The notes under the pieces are model-generated. The model made no database searches. It saw nothing but the letters and a program-made list of their open reading frames with translations, and was not told where the DNA came from. From NCBI RefSeq assembly GCF_021513175.1, contig NZ_CP090953.1, forward strand, positions 2,166,501 through 2,230,500: 64,000 nucleotides of DNA. Reading direction: 5' to 3'. How positions within the stretch are numbered: position 1 is the first letter of the stretch; the number at the start of each line of letters is the position of its first letter. The position numbers and the translations under genes are program-made. The stretch is from Sphingomonas sp. S2-65 (GTDB taxonomy: Bacteria; Pseudomonadota; Alphaproteobacteria; Sphingomonadales; Sphingomonadaceae). Shown here one piece after another: positions 1-8,626 of the stretch.

Positions 1-276
1 GCGGTCGTCACGCGCTCGGGCCCGGTCCGGCCTTCGGACATCATCCGGACGACGACCCCTCATATCGCGGCGTGCGTCACGACCCTGATTCTCGTCCACC
101 TCCTGCGGCGGGTTCCATCGCTGCCCTCGATCGAACTGCTCGGGCTTGCGCTGGCCTCTTCCTACGCAGCTTATCTGGCGGTGATGTTCCTGTTTTCGGA
201 GGGACGGTCGACGATGACGGACAGCCTGAACATACTCCGCGGTTTGATCGACCGTGTCATGCGCGTCGCGCGATAA
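1..276 (+). CDS. C-terminal fragment of a polysaccharide flippase-like membrane protein
   Basis: The frame is open from the first base and stops at 274-276, so this is the last 91 residues of a gene that begins outside the window. The fragment has a hydrophobic stretch (about residues 23-40), a short basic loop, a second hydrophobic stretch (about 44-65) and a short amphipathic tail. That matches the end of a Wzx/MATE-type lipopolysaccharide or exopolysaccharide flippase, which moves lipid-linked sugars across the inner membrane. The two glycosyltransferases that follow support this. Without the N-terminus the family cannot be proven; an O-antigen polymerase is less likely. Confidence 0.5.
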   Translation, partial: AVVTRSGPVRPSDIIRTTTPHIAACVTTLILVHLLRRVPSLPSIELLGLALASSYAAYLAVMFLFSEGRSTMTDSLNILRGLIDRVMRVAR

Positions 277-345
277 GGGGGCGCCGATGTGCGGCTTTGC
301 GACTACGCAACGTGGCGAAAACCCTTCCCGGGGGAGAGTAATCTG

Positions 346-1509
346 ATGACTTTGCGATTGGGCATCCTCGCAACTGAGTACTTGCCTGCGACCGGCGGAA
401 TGGAACAGCACGCCGCCAGCCTGATCGCACACGCTGCCGAGCGGCTCGACGTGACGCTGATTACGTGGCCGCAGGCCGCGCCGCCCACCGGCAGGGTACG
501 GCACGTGGCAAGCTGGACCGGCTTTCCAGGACCAGACCGCGTGCTAATCAAGGCACAGCCGGTGGATGCATGGCTGGTGCTCAACGCCGGCTGGCTGCTG
601 GACGTGGCCGAAGGTGCGCAAGCGATCCCCCTGTTCGCCTACGTCCATGGCAATGACTTCATTAGCCCTTGGGTGCCGGGGCTGAGCGGGCCGGTTGCGC
701 TGGTCGACCGCTTGGAGCGCAAGCTACGGATGGGCGATGGCGGCGATGGCTCACACGCCGCCCGCTGGTGGAGGCGTAAAAGGGTGATCACGGGGCTTCG
801 CCGCACTCGTCTGATCTTCGCCAATAGCCATTATACCCGGGGGCGCTGCCTCGACCTTTGCGGGCTGCCGGACGATCGGGCGCAGGTCGTCGCGCCCGGC
901 ATCGACGATCGCCACTTCAAGAACATGGTGCGACCACGCCGCGAAGGGCGCCTTCAAATCCTGACCGTTTCGCGTCTAAGCTCGAAGAACCGCCGCAAGA
1001 ATGTCGACGGCCTGCTTAAGGCGCTAGCGATCGTCAGAGGCGAGATCGACGCCGAGCTTTCTGTAGTCGGGGATGGCGACGATCTGCCGCGCCTCACGGC
1101 GCTGACAAAGCAACTCGGGATCAGCGAACGCGTCCATTTCATGGGACGGCTCGACGATGCAGCGCTCGATCGAGCATATGAGTCAGCTGACCTGTTCGTT
1201 CTCGCCCCGCGGCCAAGTCGCAGCGATGTCGAAGGCTTTGGCATGGTTTATGTCGAGGCCGCCGCCCGCGGACTACCAGTGATCGGCACTGCCGTCGGGG
1301 GGGTCGTCGATGCGATCAACGACGGTGTGAGCGGCGTTTTCGCCGAGAATGCCTCACCCGAAGCGATTGCCGCTGCGCTCGCCCGCTTCGCTGCAAGCCG
1401 CAAAGCCTTCGACCCAGTGCGGATACGCCAATTTGCAGAACTGCACCGCGCGGCGGCGACCTCGCGCCAGTTGCTCGGCACCATCGAGGCCCTGGCGGTT
1501 CTCGAATGA
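346..1509 (+). CDS. Glycosyltransferase family 4 (GT-B fold)
   Basis: This 387-residue protein transfers a sugar from a nucleotide donor onto a growing surface polysaccharide at the cytoplasmic face of the membrane. The N-terminus (LGILATEYLPATGGMEQHA) is the acceptor-side Rossmann domain with the glycine-rich turn of GT4 enzymes. The C-terminal half has the retaining GT-B signature EGFGMVYVEAAARGLPVIG with its E-x7-E pair, followed by a GG-x3-I loop. An upstream ATG at 289 is possible, but the ATG at 346 follows a gggggagag ribosome site at good spacing and starts the natural first beta strand. It lies between the flippase fragment and a GT2 gene, as in exopolysaccharide clusters. The sugar and acceptor are unknown. 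Confidence 0.85.
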   Translation: MTLRLGILATEYLPATGGMEQHAASLIAHAAERLDVTLITWPQAAPPTGRVRHVASWTGFPGPDRVLIKAQPVDAWLVLNAGWLLDVAEGAQAIPLFAYVHGNDFISPWVPGLSGPVALVDRLERKLRMGDGGDGSHAARWWRRKRVITGLRRTRLIFANSHYTRGRCLDLCGLPDDRAQVVAPGIDDRHFKNMVRPRREGRLQILTVSRLSSKNRRKNVDGLLKALAIVRGEIDAELSVVGDGDDLPRLTALTKQLGISERVHFMGRLDDAALDRAYESADLFVLAPRPSRSDVEGFGMVYVEAAARGLPVIGTAVGGVVDAINDGVSGVFAENASPEAIAAALARFAASRKAFDPVRIRQFAELHRAAATSRQLLGTIEALAVLE

Positions 1510-1645
1510 TCATACCGGCCCAGGCACAGCCCAGATCCGAGCGTGGTACAGCCACTGCTCTGATCGGGCTGAGTCCTTTCGCAAGCATTGGCGTTGAAAC
1601 GACTTCCGCGCCGCCTGCTTTCATCAGAGTTCGAGGTACGCAACC

Positions 1646-2515
1646 ATGACCACGGCCGTGATCATCCCCGTGCGAAACCGGCCTGCATTGGTCGCGCAGG
1701 CCATCCGCAGTTGTCAGCAGCAGACCTTGCCGGTCGACGAAATCATCGTGGTGGACGATGCGTCGACGGACGATACGCCCGAGATCGTGGAGCGCCTCGC
1801 CAGCGCCGATCCGCGTGTGCGGCTTATCCGATCGCAGGAGAACCGGGGCGCCCATAACGCGCGGAACTGCGGTGCCGCCGCGACCCAGGCGGAGTGGCTG
1901 GCCTTCCTCGACTCGGATGACCAATGGCTGACTGCGAAACACCAGAAGCAGGCAGAGGCCCTTGGACAACATCCGCAGGCGGTCGCGTGCTTCACCGGCA
2001 TCCGCTACGCGCTTCCAGACGGGGTTAGGGATGAACCGCTGAACAGGCCCTCGGTGAGCTATGACGATCTTCGCCTGATGAATTTTCTCGGCAGCACCTC
2101 GACGGCGATGGTGCGCCGCGAGACGTTCCTCTCGATCGGCGGATTCGACGTGACGCTGCCGAGTTGCCAGGATTGGGATCTCTGGCTGCGCCTGCGCGAG
2201 CGCGGAGAGTTCGCGACAGTCGCGGAGCCTTTGCTGATCTACGATCAGAGCGACGCCGGACGAATTTCGAAGAATATCTACAAGGTTCTTGAGGGCCACC
2301 GCGTGATCTTCGAGCGAACCCGCGAAGGTATGTCCTCTACCCAGCTGCGACGGGTGGACGCCTATCACCACATTCGGCTGGCCCAAATTTATCTATGGGA
2401 TTTCGGCGCGCGGCGAAAGGCGTTGGCCGAGGTAGCCAAGTCGTTGCTGCGACGGCCAACGCGCATGGGCGCGCACCTCCTCATTGCCGGCTTGCGTGCG
2501 CTCTTCCGAGCCTGA
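1646..2515 (+). CDS. Glycosyltransferase family 2 (GT-A fold)
   Basis: A 289-residue GT2 enzyme. It begins directly with the nucleotide-binding strand (VIIPVRNRPALVAQAI), has the VVDDASTDDT loop at about 36-44, and carries the metal-binding DSDD motif at residues 89-92. A later QDWDLWLRL segment fits the catalytic-base region of inverting GT2 enzymes. It has no membrane segments, so it is probably a cytoplasmic polysaccharide or glycolipid assembly enzyme working with the GT4 enzyme 136 bases upstream. It is the last plus-strand gene of the cluster; the next gene is convergent. Confidence 0.85.
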   Translation: MTTAVIIPVRNRPALVAQAIRSCQQQTLPVDEIIVVDDASTDDTPEIVERLASADPRVRLIRSQENRGAHNARNCGAAATQAEWLAFLDSDDQWLTAKHQKQAEALGQHPQAVACFTGIRYALPDGVRDEPLNRPSVSYDDLRLMNFLGSTSTAMVRRETFLSIGGFDVTLPSCQDWDLWLRLRERGEFATVAEPLLIYDQSDAGRISKNIYKVLEGHRVIFERTREGMSSTQLRRVDAYHHIRLAQIYLWDFGARRKALAEVAKSLLRRPTRMGAHLLIAGLRALFRA

Positions 2516-2558
2516 GGGCGGAAGACCATGTCGCCCGTGACGCCGTCGCTCGGCGGGA

Positions 2559-3119
2559 TCAGCTATTGTCGCGCATTGCCCAGATTTCGCCGCAGCCCTC
2601 GGGTTTTAGTGCCCATCCCCGAAGTCGCACCGTCTCGATGAATTCGCGCCCACCACTCGCAATGACGAGCTTGTTGCGCAGGTTCGACAGGAACACGTCT
2701 ATTACGCCATGGTTTGGTCGCACGTCGTCGCCGTACAGCGCTTCGAACAAGGCTTCGCGCGAGACCGGCTCGGGGCTGCTACTGCGCAGGATGTCGAGCA
2801 CACGCCGTTCGGTTGCTGTCAGCGGCACCTGCCGACGACCGATCCTGTAGCTGTCATCGTCCGGCTGGTAGCTCAACAGCCTGGGATCGGCGGTCGAGCT
2901 CAAAGGATCATCGACGGTCGCCTCGATGACGCTGGTATAGCCGCTCGGCCCTGTCTGACTCCCCATAAGGCGCGTCCGGGTTTCCTGGATCACCCGCAGC
3001 CCTTCCTCGATCAGCTTCCGGCTTTCGATCATCCGGTTCTCGTAGCTAGCGAGCAGCTCCATCAATGCGTCGAGATCGATGCCGGCGATCGACGGATCAC
3101 TCGTCCTCCACATCATCAT
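2559..3119 (-). CDS. OmpR/PhoB-type winged-helix DNA-binding protein without receiver domain
   Basis: 186 residues. The last 90 or so match the Trans_reg_C winged helix: a short beta strand, LTATERRVLDIL, then SREALFEALYG, then a recognition helix (VIDVFLSNLRNKL) and the wing FIETVRLRGWAL. The first 60 residues are a predicted helical or coiled-coil segment (LDALMELLASYENRMIESRK) instead of a phosphoacceptor domain, so it is not a classical response regulator. It may sense through oligomerisation or a partner. It lies between the glycosyltransferases and the acyltransferase fusion, so a role in surface-polymer control is plausible but inferred. Confidence 0.75.
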   Translation of the reverse strand: MMMWRTSDPSIAGIDLDALMELLASYENRMIESRKLIEEGLRVIQETRTRLMGSQTGPSGYTSVIEATVDDPLSSTADPRLLSYQPDDDSYRIGRRQVPLTATERRVLDILRSSSPEPVSREALFEALYGDDVRPNHGVIDVFLSNLRNKLVIASGGREFIETVRLRGWALKPEGCGEIWAMRDNS

Positions 3120-3418
3120 CCCGCCTCTCGCTACCTGCCACGCCTAACCGAGACGATTGTGCGCCGCAGCATAGAGGTGCCGACGCGCAAAGCCAGCCCA
3201 ATGTACCCACCGACGTCAGCAGGCGATCAACAAACCTCCCACGTCGCGGGAGTGCGACGCCTGCGGCCCGCAGGCCGACCTCGCTCTGTCGCTATCTCTT
3301 CTCCGTGTATGATCGTTCCAGCACTGGAAAGCCTGGACGGAAGGTCCGCCGTGGAGGCATGTCTGCTCAGCTCCCGACCAATGCGCAACCGCGCTGCAAT
3401 GTTCTTCGTCGCGACCGA

Positions 3419-5890
3419 CTAGCTCGCCCCGATCAGGCGGCTGCGCGCGACACGCGCGGTGCTCCAGTCGATCGCCTTTGCCAGCGTCACGCCAGCGACA
3501 GTGCTGGCAAACACGCCGAACAGCGCTCGCGGCAACGCCGCATCTGTGCCGGTGACGTGCAGAACGAAGGGGTGAATAATATATATGTAGAGGCTTACAC
3601 TTGCGATTTTGGAAATCAGCTTTGCCGCGGGCGCGGCAATTTCGATCCGAGTTACGAACACCATCCAGGCGATCGGAAGCATCTCGGTCAGATAGAAGAT
3701 GATGACCCGTGCCACTGGCCAGCCCTGGTTGTGGAGCGGAGGCTCGACGATAGAGCCTATCAGGAGAAGGTCGTCATTGGTGAGGAAAGGAACCAGACAC
3801 AAGGTAGCGACTACGGCCATCTTGCGACCAGGGTTCGACGCTCGCTGGAGCGACCATCCCAGGACAAATGCCCAGCCGACCGACAACAGCGTCCATTGAT
3901 CGAACGCCGCGCTGTCCCGGTGATAGACGCCGATCAGGCCCAGCATGATAAAGGCGGCCAGCAATCCCAGTGAGAGCTCCCATTCATGCTCGCGCGCGAA
4001 GTTCCGGACCGGCCGCCAACTTAAAGCGGCGCCGAAAACGGCCACGAATAGAATGTAGTTTTCAATGAACCAGTACGACACCATCAGTCGGTTGCCGTCC
4101 GCATTGATCACGCCGCCGCCCAGGTTCGACAGGAACACATAGGGTAGAAGGCTTGGCACGCCATGGTAGACGAGGTCCACGGTGACGATGGCAAAATAGG
4201 GCAGGATCACGCGCCACGCGAGCGGACCCACGATCTCCCGCAACCGGCCATCAAGTGCCAGCGGAACCTGGAAGCGGGCGAAATTCGCGCCCGCCACGAC
4301 CATCAGCGGTACAGCCGCGCCATAGGTCGCGTACCGCCAGGTATGATCGAGTACAACAAGCAGGATCGCGATCCCGCGGATGAGTGTCGACGTCTCGATT
4401 GAAACGGTATTACGGGCTATCGTCGAACCACGGCGCTCGAGAGTTCCCAGGGCGCGCGTTTCCCAATCGTCGGGTAGCGGCCCGGCTAGCTGGTCCAGCA
4501 AGAGCGAGAGCTGGATGTAATTCAAGGAATCCACTTGAAGCGACGTTACGCTGTCGCTGGAACTGACATGATCGCGGCCAAGCTCGCGCGCGACGGCGGC
4601 GCATAATGGCGTCATTGGCACGTCTTCGAACGCGGCCTTGGGCGCCTCGTGAAACGCCGGCGGCTGGATCCTGGACAATTCGACGCGCTGAACCTTCCCG
4701 CTCGCCGTTCGCGGCAGCATCTCGAGAAGCGTCAGATGCAAGGCGCTGTCGGCACGTACGCCCATTGCTGCGACGACCTTCAGGGCCGCGAGCCGAACAG
4801 TCTCTGGATCGAGCCCAGCACCGACCTCGAGCGCAACGAGGATGCCGTCGCCGCGCATCGCGTCGGGTGTTCGCGCGACGGCGTAGCCCTGGGCGGTTCC
4901 GAGCTCTCCTGACATTCGCTCCTGGATTAGATCGGGAGAAAGCTTGATCCCGCCGCAATTGATAACGTCGTCAAACCTGCCCTCGAAGTACAAATACTCG
5001 TCGTCGACATGGCCAAGGTCACTGGTGGTCAACCAACCATCCCCGTCGAGAAGCGCATGGCAACCGCTCTCGTCGATACGGTAGCGCGCCGTATGCGGCC
5101 CGCGGATCCGCACCCGCCCCTCGACATCAAGCGTGACTTCTGCGCGACCGGTCGGACGACCGACTGAGCCCAGCTCCTTGCCGGCAGCAAGCGATAGATC
5201 AAGAAAGGTCGTGCGTGATGCTTCGGTCAGTCCATAATGCTGGACGATCCGGCATTCGGGAAACATCCGCTTTAGCGCGTGCTTCTCTTCCAGGGCGAGC
5301 GGCTGGCTGCCGATCTCGAGCCATCGCAACTTTGCGCCTGCGGCTCCGATCACATGCGGCTGTTCGATCAAGATGCGCAACAGGCTGGGCACTGCGGAGA
5401 GCGCATTGACTTGCCCGCGCTCGAGCATCTCGGCGAACTCGGCCGGGTCAAAGCCATGTTCCGGCAGATAAGCCCTGCCCCCTACGCTCGCGACCGCGCG
5501 GAACCGGCCAAGTCCGAACGAATGGGTGCAGGGAACGCCAACATATTCACGCACGCTCGCATCAAGGTGCATTACCGCAATGATGCGCAGGGTCGTATCG
5601 TGAATTGCGGTGCCGTCGAGCAGGATACCGCTCGGTCGCCCCGTCGTACCAGAGGTGAAGGAGATTTGAGCCGGGCCTGTCGTCGAGAGGTCGGGACTCC
5701 TGCCTTCAAACCAGCCCCAATCCTGCGCCGGCTCGACAAAGCTGTCGAGAATGACGCCGTCCAGTCGCTCCGCGGTGGCCCGGTTCGGGACCAGTGCTGC
5801 AATGCGGCCCGCGGCCTGCAGCGAGAATACGTGCTCGATGAAACTCAGGGACGAGCGCAGCAACACGCCGCTGACAGCGATACGATCCAT
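3419..5890 (-). CDS. Adenylation-carrier-acyltransferase 3 fusion protein
   Basis: An 823-residue fusion of three parts. Residues 1-410 form an ANL adenylating enzyme: P-loop TSGTTGRPSG at 79-88, YGLTEAS at 219-225, GRFDDVINCGG at 304-314, and the catalytic lysine in TASGKVQR near 399. Residues about 425-490 look like a phosphopantetheine carrier, with DSL at 454-456 (attachment Ser455). From about 500 onward is an acyltransferase-3 membrane domain with the RGIAILLVVLDH motif (Asp515-His516) and about ten hydrophobic segments. The order suggests that an acid is activated with ATP, loaded on the built-in carrier and passed to an acceptor at the membrane. The adenylation part is short before its P-loop (about 80 residues against 150 or more usual). 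A divergent carrier-substrate-type oxygenase lies next to it. The substrate is unknown. Confidence 0.85.
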   Translation of the reverse strand: MDRIAVSGVLLRSSLSFIEHVFSLQAAGRIAALVPNRATAERLDGVILDSFVEPAQDWGWFEGRSPDLSTTGPAQISFTSGTTGRPSGILLDGTAIHDTTLRIIAVMHLDASVREYVGVPCTHSFGLGRFRAVASVGGRAYLPEHGFDPAEFAEMLERGQVNALSAVPSLLRILIEQPHVIGAAGAKLRWLEIGSQPLALEEKHALKRMFPECRIVQHYGLTEASRTTFLDLSLAAGKELGSVGRPTGRAEVTLDVEGRVRIRGPHTARYRIDESGCHALLDGDGWLTTSDLGHVDDEYLYFEGRFDDVINCGGIKLSPDLIQERMSGELGTAQGYAVARTPDAMRGDGILVALEVGAGLDPETVRLAALKVVAAMGVRADSALHLTLLEMLPRTASGKVQRVELSRIQPPAFHEAPKAAFEDVPMTPLCAAVARELGRDHVSSSDSVTSLQVDSLNYIQLSLLLDQLAGPLPDDWETRALGTLERRGSTIARNTVSIETSTLIRGIAILLVVLDHTWRYATYGAAVPLMVVAGANFARFQVPLALDGRLREIVGPLAWRVILPYFAIVTVDLVYHGVPSLLPYVFLSNLGGGVINADGNRLMVSYWFIENYILFVAVFGAALSWRPVRNFAREHEWELSLGLLAAFIMLGLIGVYHRDSAAFDQWTLLSVGWAFVLGWSLQRASNPGRKMAVVATLCLVPFLTNDDLLLIGSIVEPPLHNQGWPVARVIIFYLTEMLPIAWMVFVTRIEIAAPAAKLISKIASVSLYIYIIHPFVLHVTGTDAALPRALFGVFASTVAGVTLAKAIDWSTARVARSRLIGAS

Positions 5891-6128
5891 TGTTTCCCCC
5901 GAGCTGACCCGTCACGCTCACCTGATCGATACCCTCACATCGCCGTGAGTTGCCAGGCTTTTGTGCCACGCCCCGTACAAGCGCGGGACTAACGTCGCCC
6001 GATAGCTCACGCGAAACCGCATGCCGCCGGACGTCGACAGGTGGGAACAGCCCCGTCGCGCACTCTTGCAGCAATCGCGGATCAGCGGCATGATCCGAAA
6101 TAATTCAGAAACAACTAGGGGGTGTCTC
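5891..6128. promoter_or_regulatory. Divergent promoter region between the acyltransferase fusion and the oxygenase
   Basis: This 238-base gap separates two genes that start back to back. It must hold promoters for both, but I could not fix a convincing -35/-10 pair or operator. The longer in-frame start for the oxygenase at 6021 would use part of it as coding sequence. Confidence 0.4.
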
Positions 6129-7091
6129 ATGAAATTGCAGAACTTCGCCGAAGTTGCACCACAGATCGCCATCACCGACGACGCCGCGCTCGCACACGGT
6201 GCGTGGCGCGAGGCGGCTGAAGAAGCGCTTGCAACAACGGGTGCCGTACTGCTCCGGGGCGATATACGGGCTGCCGATGCAGTGGAGCGTGCGCTGTTAG
6301 TACTATCAGACCAACTGCTCGAGGATGCCTTCTGGTCGACTCCGCGGAGTAAGGTTCTCGGTAAGACCTTAACTGCGACGGAATATCCGAGCCCGCGCAC
6401 CATTCAGCTTCATTCTGAAATGGCTTATATGAAGGTCTGGCCGCGCTTCGTGGCGTTCCACGCGCTCGAGGTCGCAGCGGAGGGCGGACAAACCACAGTC
6501 TGCGACATCGACGCGGTGAGCGCGGCTTTGGGAGCACTGCTCGAGCTCTTTGATCGCAAGGGGGTGACCTATCACAGGACATTCCAGAAGGGCGTCGACA
6601 TACCCTGGCAACAGGCGTTCCAAACGCAGAACAGAAGTGACGTGGAAAGGGTCGGAGCCAGCTTCGGGATGAAGGTCGAATGGCTGGCCAATGACGCGCT
6701 CTCGACGTCGCACACGGCACAGGGATGCGTCACCGCCGCGCACGGTCAGCTCATCTACTTCAATCAATCGCACCTTTTCCATTCGTCCTTGCTCGACCCC
6801 CGCATCCGTCAGGGGCTTGAGAAGCTCTATGGCCCGGGGCGCCTGCCCCGCGACGCGACCTTCGGCGATGGCGCGCCAATCGAAACTGACCAGATCGACG
6901 CCGTCCGTGCCGCATTCGAACGCTATCAGACCGCGATGTGCTGGCGCGAGGGCGACCTGCTCATCCTCGACAATATGCGTTTTGCTCATGGCAGGCTGCC
7001 TTTTGCGGGCTCACGGCGGGTGCACGTGGCGATGGCAAAGCAGGAAAGCGCTCCCGTCCGACGCGTATTGCCCTTGCCCGTTCTTAGCTGA
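6129..7091 (+). CDS. TauD/SyrP-like Fe(II)/2-oxoglutarate oxygenase
   Basis: 320 residues. The iron ligands appear as His95-Ser-Glu97 (LHSEMAY) and His287 (DNMRFAHGR), with Arg296 or Arg297 as the 2-oxoglutarate anchor. An HxE rather than HxD pair is the clavaminate synthase/SyrP variant; SyrP hydroxylates aspartate held on a peptidyl carrier. The gene is divergent from a protein that contains an adenylation and carrier domain, so hydroxylation of a carrier-bound acid is a sensible guess. The ATG at 6129 is preferred over 6021 because the family fold begins just after it. The enzyme is cytoplasmic, with no signal peptide. Confidence 0.8.
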   Translation: MKLQNFAEVAPQIAITDDAALAHGAWREAAEEALATTGAVLLRGDIRAADAVERALLVLSDQLLEDAFWSTPRSKVLGKTLTATEYPSPRTIQLHSEMAYMKVWPRFVAFHALEVAAEGGQTTVCDIDAVSAALGALLELFDRKGVTYHRTFQKGVDIPWQQAFQTQNRSDVERVGASFGMKVEWLANDALSTSHTAQGCVTAAHGQLIYFNQSHLFHSSLLDPRIRQGLEKLYGPGRLPRDATFGDGAPIETDQIDAVRAAFERYQTAMCWREGDLLILDNMRFAHGRLPFAGSRRVHVAMAKQESAPVRRVLPLPVLS

Positions 7092-7588
7092 GGCAAGGTT
7101 CCGCCTGACAGCTACGCGTGAACCGCAATGAGACAATGTACGGTCTGTTTGGCGGCGAAGGACACGGTTTCCTCAAGAAAGCCAAGCGATGATCTAGGTC
7201 GTGAAGTGGAGACGGTATTTCTTCGCAAATTGTTCGCGCGCTAACGCGAACAAAGCAGATCGATTGCGATCTGCTTTCATGTTGGTGACTTCAAACCTAC
7301 GATCCACGTCGAGCCGGACGCCAACTGGTTCGTTCCTGTCATAGCGCGTCGCGACACCGGCAACGCCAGCTTCTCGCACCTGAACGCCATTGTCGCCACG
7401 GTGCAAGACTAAACGAGGTCTGGCGCTTCGCGGCGGCCTACTGGTAAGCGTCGTCCGCAGTCCTGCCCCGGCGCGATACCCTGCGCCGTTTAAGCCCAAC
7501 GGGCAGCTCAGGCTCCTGCCGCGCCGATCGCGCTGACTAGATCGCACAAACCATGCTATCGTACCATCTCGGCAGCCGGAGATCCAAG
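7092..7588. other. Gap with no supported gene; one short open stretch
   Basis: No convincing gene is seen. On the plus strand, 7245-7412 is open for 55 codons with natural-looking codon use and contains IHVEPDANWFVPVIARRD, but it has no start codon and no family I recognise. It may be the tail of a decayed gene. A minus-strand frame over 7194-7547 looks like chance. Confidence 0.3.
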
Positions 7589-7732
7589 GTGTCTGATGCT
7601 ACTCGAGAGATCATCGCTTGGGCGCTAATCGCTAGTTTGATCTTGGGGCCCTCTTTTTGGTGGGCTGCCACGTACCGCAAGCGAAGGCGTCAGAAGCTCC
7701 GCCGGCAGGGGAATAAACGCTTCGGAAACTAG
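7589..7732 (+). CDS. Possible 47-residue single-span membrane protein
   Basis: A GTG start follows ggag at 7578-7581 with 7-base spacing. The predicted protein has an acidic N-terminus, one hydrophobic helix (about residues 8-27, rich in Ala, Leu, Ile and Trp) and a strongly basic tail (RKRRRQKLRRQ). By the positive-inside rule the tail faces the cytoplasm. No family is recognised. A minus-strand frame with a GTG start at 7852 (75 codons, to 7625) competes with it over most of its length, so only one of the two can be real. Confidence 0.4.
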   Translation: MSDATREIIAWALIASLILGPSFWWAATYRKRRRQKLRRQGNKRFGN

Positions 7733-8346
7733 CAACCCCGGCCGCGCCACCCCATCAGCGACGCAGCGGTAGAGGGCGACGTAGCCCGGACGCGGTTCCT
7801 GCGTGCTCTCGTTGACACTTGGGTCGTCCAGCCAGCTCGCCTCTGCGGTCACACGTGCGGGCTAAGCAGCTTCCCGACGTCCAACGCTGGGACGTCATCT
7901 GCCGTTGACGCGCAGGGCCGCTCCCTGAAAGCTGACCGACGGCAAACGCCCAATCCAGCCGCGCCGCGTCGCCAGAATAGTTGTCCGCTTCAGGTACCGG
8001 ACACCCAGTCCTGAGCGTCCGTAACTGGGGCGTTAGCGGGCCGGCAGCTTTTGACGACTGCTTTGTCGATCGGGGATGACCGCGATTGGTGGTCAGCGGA
8101 CGTTGAGCAGCGCGTGGATTAGCAGGACCATCCGGCTACTGCGTAGCGTCCAAGACCCACAAGTGGATTACGTGGATGAGTGCCGCCGTTGATAGTTGGA
8201 CTCGGCGGTGAGCGTCGCTGGCCAAATACTGTAATCGAGCTATCCTGCCTGAGCGGCGGAGACAGCTAGTCCATGTCCCGGTTTGTGCGTGCACTAGCGT
8301 GCCGCGCCGGTGTGCTGAGTTGCCGCCGTCAACGTGGGGCCGGACA
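7733..8346. other. Gap with no supported gene
   Basis: Both strands are broken into short frames. The best candidate is the minus-strand frame from GTG at 7852, whose first 40 codons have reasonable codon use but no recognised motif. The rest looks like decayed intergenic DNA. Confidence 0.3.
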
Positions 8347-8565
8347 ATGTACGCCATCATCAGCGGACTAAGCCCGCTTGGAGCGCGGTGGGCGCTAACG
8401 GGCGTCGCGATAGTGTGGTGCGCTGTCCCAGTCACAATCGGCGTCTTTATTGGCCTCCGTAGGGGTGCTTGGCAGGGCTGGCTTGCAGGTCTTGCGCTTG
8501 CCGCTCTCCTGAGCTGGTTTGCAGATTTGACATTAATCTTGCGGACATTCCGCCTTCATACATAG
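8347..8565 (+). CDS. Small two-span membrane protein, unknown function
   Basis: 72 residues from the ATG at 8347; a longer version from 8299 is open but begins with an unlikely Pro/Arg-rich leader. Two hydrophobic helices (about residues 13-35 and 43-63) flank a short loop with LRRGAWQGW. It lies 61 bases upstream of the sugar transporter on the same strand, and the two could share a transcript. No family is recognised. Confidence 0.45.
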   Translation: MYAIISGLSPLGARWALTGVAIVWCAVPVTIGVFIGLRRGAWQGWLAGLALAALLSWFADLTLILRTFRLHT

Positions 8566-8626
8566 CTTATTAAGGGGCCCGCATCGCGCAATTCGCGGCT
8601 CCTCCATTGGCGCGAGGTGAAATCAT

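Noticed and set aside
7625..7852. A 75-codon minus-strand frame from a GTG
   Set aside because: Codon use is fair in its first half, but it has no clear ribosome site and conflicts with the better supported 47-codon plus-strand frame. Left as an alternative.
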